Shown here piece after piece: positions 6,700 to 8,525 of a stretch of 8,525 bases of DNA; position 1 is the stretch's first letter; each line of letters opens with the position of its first letter. Origin of the DNA: Sulfuritalea sp. Its GTDB lineage: Bacteria; Pseudomonadota; Gammaproteobacteria; Burkholderiales; Rhodocyclaceae. Under the pieces are notes generated by a model. That model was not told the origin of the DNA, ran no database searches, and was given only the letters and a program-made list of their open reading frames with translations. The stretch lies in the NCBI GenBank assembly GCA_026399445.1, contig JAPLRA010000351.1:1-8525 (forward strand), given 5' to 3'. Made by a program: the position numbers and the translations under genes.

Positions 6700-7547
6700 G
6701 CTAGTTGTCGGGAGGCCTGCCCAAGCTGTCCGGCACTGGCGTTTATCTTGCCAACCATATCGCGCAGGCGGTCACGCATCTCTTTTATCGAGGCCAACAG
6801 GCTGGCCGAATCCCCCTGTTCCGTGCGTATGTCCACGCCGAGGTTGCCGCTGGCAATCTCCCGCGCAATGGCGTTGGCGTACTGGACATCCCCACCGAGC
6901 GCCGAGGATACGACGCGCACCACCGCAATTGCGGTAGCCGCGGCGACGACGATGACCAGCAGGGAAAGCACGATATTGATTGTCTTGACGCTTGCGGTGA
7001 GGGACAGGGTTTCTGCGCTGACCCGTTCCATTGTGGCGGACTGGTGGGTGATGAGTTGGGTGATAGCACCGACATAGGCGTCTAGTCTGGGCTTCAGTAT
7101 TCCCGTCAAAAACCTGTTTGCTTCATCCTTGTTGCCGGCCTTGACCAGTTCAAGGTATTTCTTCCGCTCGTCCGTGTATTCCGCGCGCGCCTTGAGCATG
7201 GCGGCCAACTGCTTCTTGCCGCTCTCCGAGGCAACTGCCTTGTCGAGGAACTTGAACTTTTCGGTGATGACGTTGCTGTTTGCCGTCATCTCTTCCGTGA
7301 CGCGCTTGATTTCAGCGGGATCGGCAATCTGCATCAGCAACAGGGTGTTGGTCCAGTTGCGCATGACGTTGAGGCGCAATTCCCCCGCTGCGGCCACCGT
7401 GGGATAGGCATCGTCGGCAATATCGACCACATGGCTGGCGACGGCGCTGCTGCGCTGGAACATCACCGCCGACATGATGGCGATCAGGAAAATGACAATC
7501 CCGAATCCCCATGCAAGCAAGGTTCGAATGCTGGTTTTGGCGAACAT
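6660..7547 (-). pseudogene. Methyl-accepting chemotaxis protein, N-terminal sensor and HAMP fragment
   Basis: This is the first segment of the broken chemoreceptor. I place the start at ATG 7547 (MFAKTSIRTLL): a GGGGA ribosome site lies just upstream, and the first transmembrane helix (residues about 10-30) follows. Further upstream in-frame codons would add a non-signal-like extension. Residues about 31-188 are the periplasmic four-helix-bundle sensor (4HB_MCP type: DDAYPTVAAAGELRLNVMRNW, then long amphipathic helices). TM2 is 190-212, and a HAMP domain follows to about 265 (ANAIAREIASGNLGVDI). The authentic frame ends after GQASRQLA (residue 283). One base is then missing near 6697, and the frame drifts through Arg/Pro-rich nonsense to a stop at 6660. 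The three segments together span 1584 bp, about 528 residues, normal for a transmembrane MCP. The ligand is unknown; 4HB sensors bind small molecules such as amino or organic acids. Confidence 0.88.
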
Positions 7548-7569
7548 GTCGATCCCCGATCCTGAATGG

Positions 7570-7583
7570 ATATTGACCAATAT
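7570..7583. promoter_or_regulatory. Perfect palindrome at the chemoreceptor promoter, possible operator
   Basis: ATATTG at 7570-7575 and CAATAT at 7578-7583 are exact inverted repeats with a 2-bp spacer. On the minus strand the palindrome overlaps the last two bases of the candidate -10 and covers the likely transcription start. An AT-rich operator there would suit a repressor dimer. It could equally be a chance AT-rich palindrome. I recognise no specific regulator consensus. Confidence 0.35.
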
Positions 7584-7611
7584 TATCGCTTTTTGCCGAA
7601 ACTGACTGCAA
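7582..7611 (-). promoter_or_regulatory. Candidate sigma70-type promoter of the chemoreceptor gene
   Basis: Reading the minus strand, GATAAT (7587-7582) matches five of six -10 bases. TTGCAG (7611-7606) matches three of six -35 bases, with an 18-bp spacer. The -10 lies 34 bp upstream of ATG 7547, leaving a short leader. The -35 is poor, so an activator or another sigma factor is possible. A sigma28 match (TCAGTTT with GCGATAA) has a spacing about three bases too short. Confidence 0.4.
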
Positions 7612-7659
7612 ACCATGCTGCGATCCGCAACCCGCCCCCAGCAGAAAAGCCCCGCCGCC

Positions 7660-7688
7660 AAAAAAACGGGAACCCGCGGGTTCCCGTT
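7660..7688 (-). terminator. Rho-independent terminator of the acyl-CoA dehydrogenase gene
   Basis: On the minus strand the stem AACGGGAACC pairs with GGTTCCCGTT (7688-7679 with 7674-7665) around a CGCG loop, followed at once by seven T residues (7666-7660). It begins 21 bp after the dehydrogenase stop. It should stop leftward transcription before the chemoreceptor gene, so the two same-strand genes are separate units. Confidence 0.88.
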
Positions 7689-7709
7689 CTTGTTGAGCGC
7701 GACAACCGA

Positions 7710-8525
7710 TCAGAACATCGCTTCGTCCAGCGTCAGCGCGCTCGCGCCGCCCTGCACCACTTCCTGCGCCAGGCCGGCGGCAGTAGCCATGACGTGGTCG
7801 GCGTAGAAATGCGCCGTGGCGATTTTGGCCGGGAAGAATGGATCAACGTCGCCGCCGGCGATCTTTCCTTGCGCCACCAGAGCGGCGCGCGCCATCATCC
7901 AGCCGCCCGAAACAATACCCATCAGACGCAGGAAGGGCACGGCGCCGACCGCCACGGCGCGCACATCCTTGCCGTAGTTCCCAACGATGTGGTCGGTGGC
8001 CTGCTGCAGCGACTCGATTCCGCGCCCCAGCGCGGCAGCGATGGCGACAAACTCGGCGCCCGCCTGCTTCGCTACGTCGGCGCGAGTCTGCTGCATCATG
8101 CCGATCACGGCCTTGATCGTGGCGCCGCCTTCGCGGGCAATTTTGCGACCCATCAGGTCGTTGGCCTGAATGCCCGTAGTGCCTTCGTAGATCGTGGTGA
8201 TGCGGGCATCGCGCATGAACTGAGCGGCGCCGGTTTCTTCGATGAAGCCCATACCGCCGTGCACCTGCACCCCGAGATAGGCCAGTTCGTTGCCGGTCTC
8301 TGTACTCCAGCCCTTGACCACCGGGATCATCAGATCGACATAGGCCTGATTCTGCGCACGCTCGGCCTTGTCGGGATGACGTGCCGCGGCGTCATGCGCA
8401 GCAGCCACCGAGTAGGCCAGCGCGCGCATGGCTTCCACGTTCGAGCGCATCAGCATCAGCATGCGGCGGATGTCCGGATGCTGGATGATCGCCACACCGC
8501 TCGCCGAGCCTTCGATGGCGCGGCC
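7710..8525 (-). CDS. Acyl-CoA dehydrogenase, C-terminal part (5' end beyond the window)
   Basis: The frame is open to the right edge (GRAIEGSASGVAIIQHPDIRRML), so this is the 3' part, about 272 codons, of a gene that begins outside. GTG 8495 is internal. The enzyme oxidises an acyl-CoA to the 2-enoyl-CoA with FAD and hands electrons to ETF. Visible features: the HPDIRRMLMLMRSNVEAMRALAY helix, VQVHGGMGFIEETGAAQFMRDARI, and IYEGTTGIQANDL, whose Glu (codon at 8186-8184) aligns with the catalytic base Glu376 of medium-chain acyl-CoA dehydrogenase. A further domain of about 130 residues follows, ending LDEAMF, as in the long (about 590-600 residue) subfamily that includes DmdC-like and FadE-annotated enzymes. 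Chain length and substrate cannot be told from this part. It is functionally linked to the ETF-QO in this window through ETF. The frame seen is intact. Confidence 0.92.
   Translation of the reverse strand, partial: GRAIEGSASGVAIIQHPDIRRMLMLMRSNVEAMRALAYSVAAAHDAAARHPDKAERAQNQAYVDLMIPVVKGWSTETGNELAYLGVQVHGGMGFIEETGAAQFMRDARITTIYEGTTGIQANDLMGRKIAREGGATIKAVIGMMQQTRADVAKQAGAEFVAIAAALGRGIESLQQATDHIVGNYGKDVRAVAVGAVPFLRLMGIVSGGWMMARAALVAQGKIAGGDVDPFFPAKIATAHFYADHVMATAAGLAQEVVQGGASALTLDEAMF

Noticed and set aside
6055..7077. Plus-strand frame of 340 codons over the chemoreceptor
   Set aside because: Antisense to clear MCP motifs (hairpin tip, HAMP, TM2); its own translation is not protein-like.
7624..7650. 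Sigma54-like TGGGGG...TTGC on the minus strand upstream of the chemoreceptor
   Set aside because: The GG-to-GC spacing is 9 rather than the required 10 bases, and the -24 element is poor.

Overview
The window looks like chromosomal DNA from a GC-rich betaproteobacterium. A Rhodocyclales-type organism would fit, but that is inferred from gene content only: a PilY1-type pilus protein, a TonB-like DUF3108 protein, bacterial ETF-ubiquinone oxidoreductase (ETF-QO), a long-form acyl-CoA dehydrogenase and a 4HB-type chemoreceptor. I see no CRISPR array, tRNA or rRNA, and no defence or biosynthetic cluster. I did not find a convincing new multi-gene system. The unusual thing here is damage: an IS insertion plus four deletion-type lesions in three otherwise recognisable genes.

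Layout, left to right. At 1-1418 (+) is the 3' part of a pilY1-like gene, split by a frameshift near 715-717 and followed by a strong hairpin terminator (1457-1490). At 1544-1957 (+) is a small FxLYD-type lipoprotein, and at 2057-3082 (+) a membrane-anchored DUF3108 protein. At 3094-4412 lies a complete IS4-family element with perfect 18-bp inverted repeats, an intact DDE transposase and no visible target duplication. It ends 11 bp before the start codon of an ETF-QO gene (4424-5923, +). That gene keeps its FAD motif and all four Fe-S cysteines but lacks about 45-48 internal residues.

Convergent to it, 5964-7547 (-) is a methyl-accepting chemotaxis protein broken into three reading frames by two small indels; its probable promoter carries a perfect palindrome. 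A minus-strand terminator (7660-7688) separates it from the 3' part of an acyl-CoA dehydrogenase (7710-8525, -) that runs off the right edge.

Functionally, acyl-CoA dehydrogenase and ETF-QO belong to one electron route: acyl-CoA to ETF, then through ETF-QO to ubiquinone. PilY1 belongs to type IV pili, and the chemoreceptor would feed CheA/CheW. The lesions mean that the pilus protein, the chemoreceptor and possibly the ETF-QO may not work in this strain, unless the deletions are sequencing or assembly errors. Telling these apart is the most useful follow-up.
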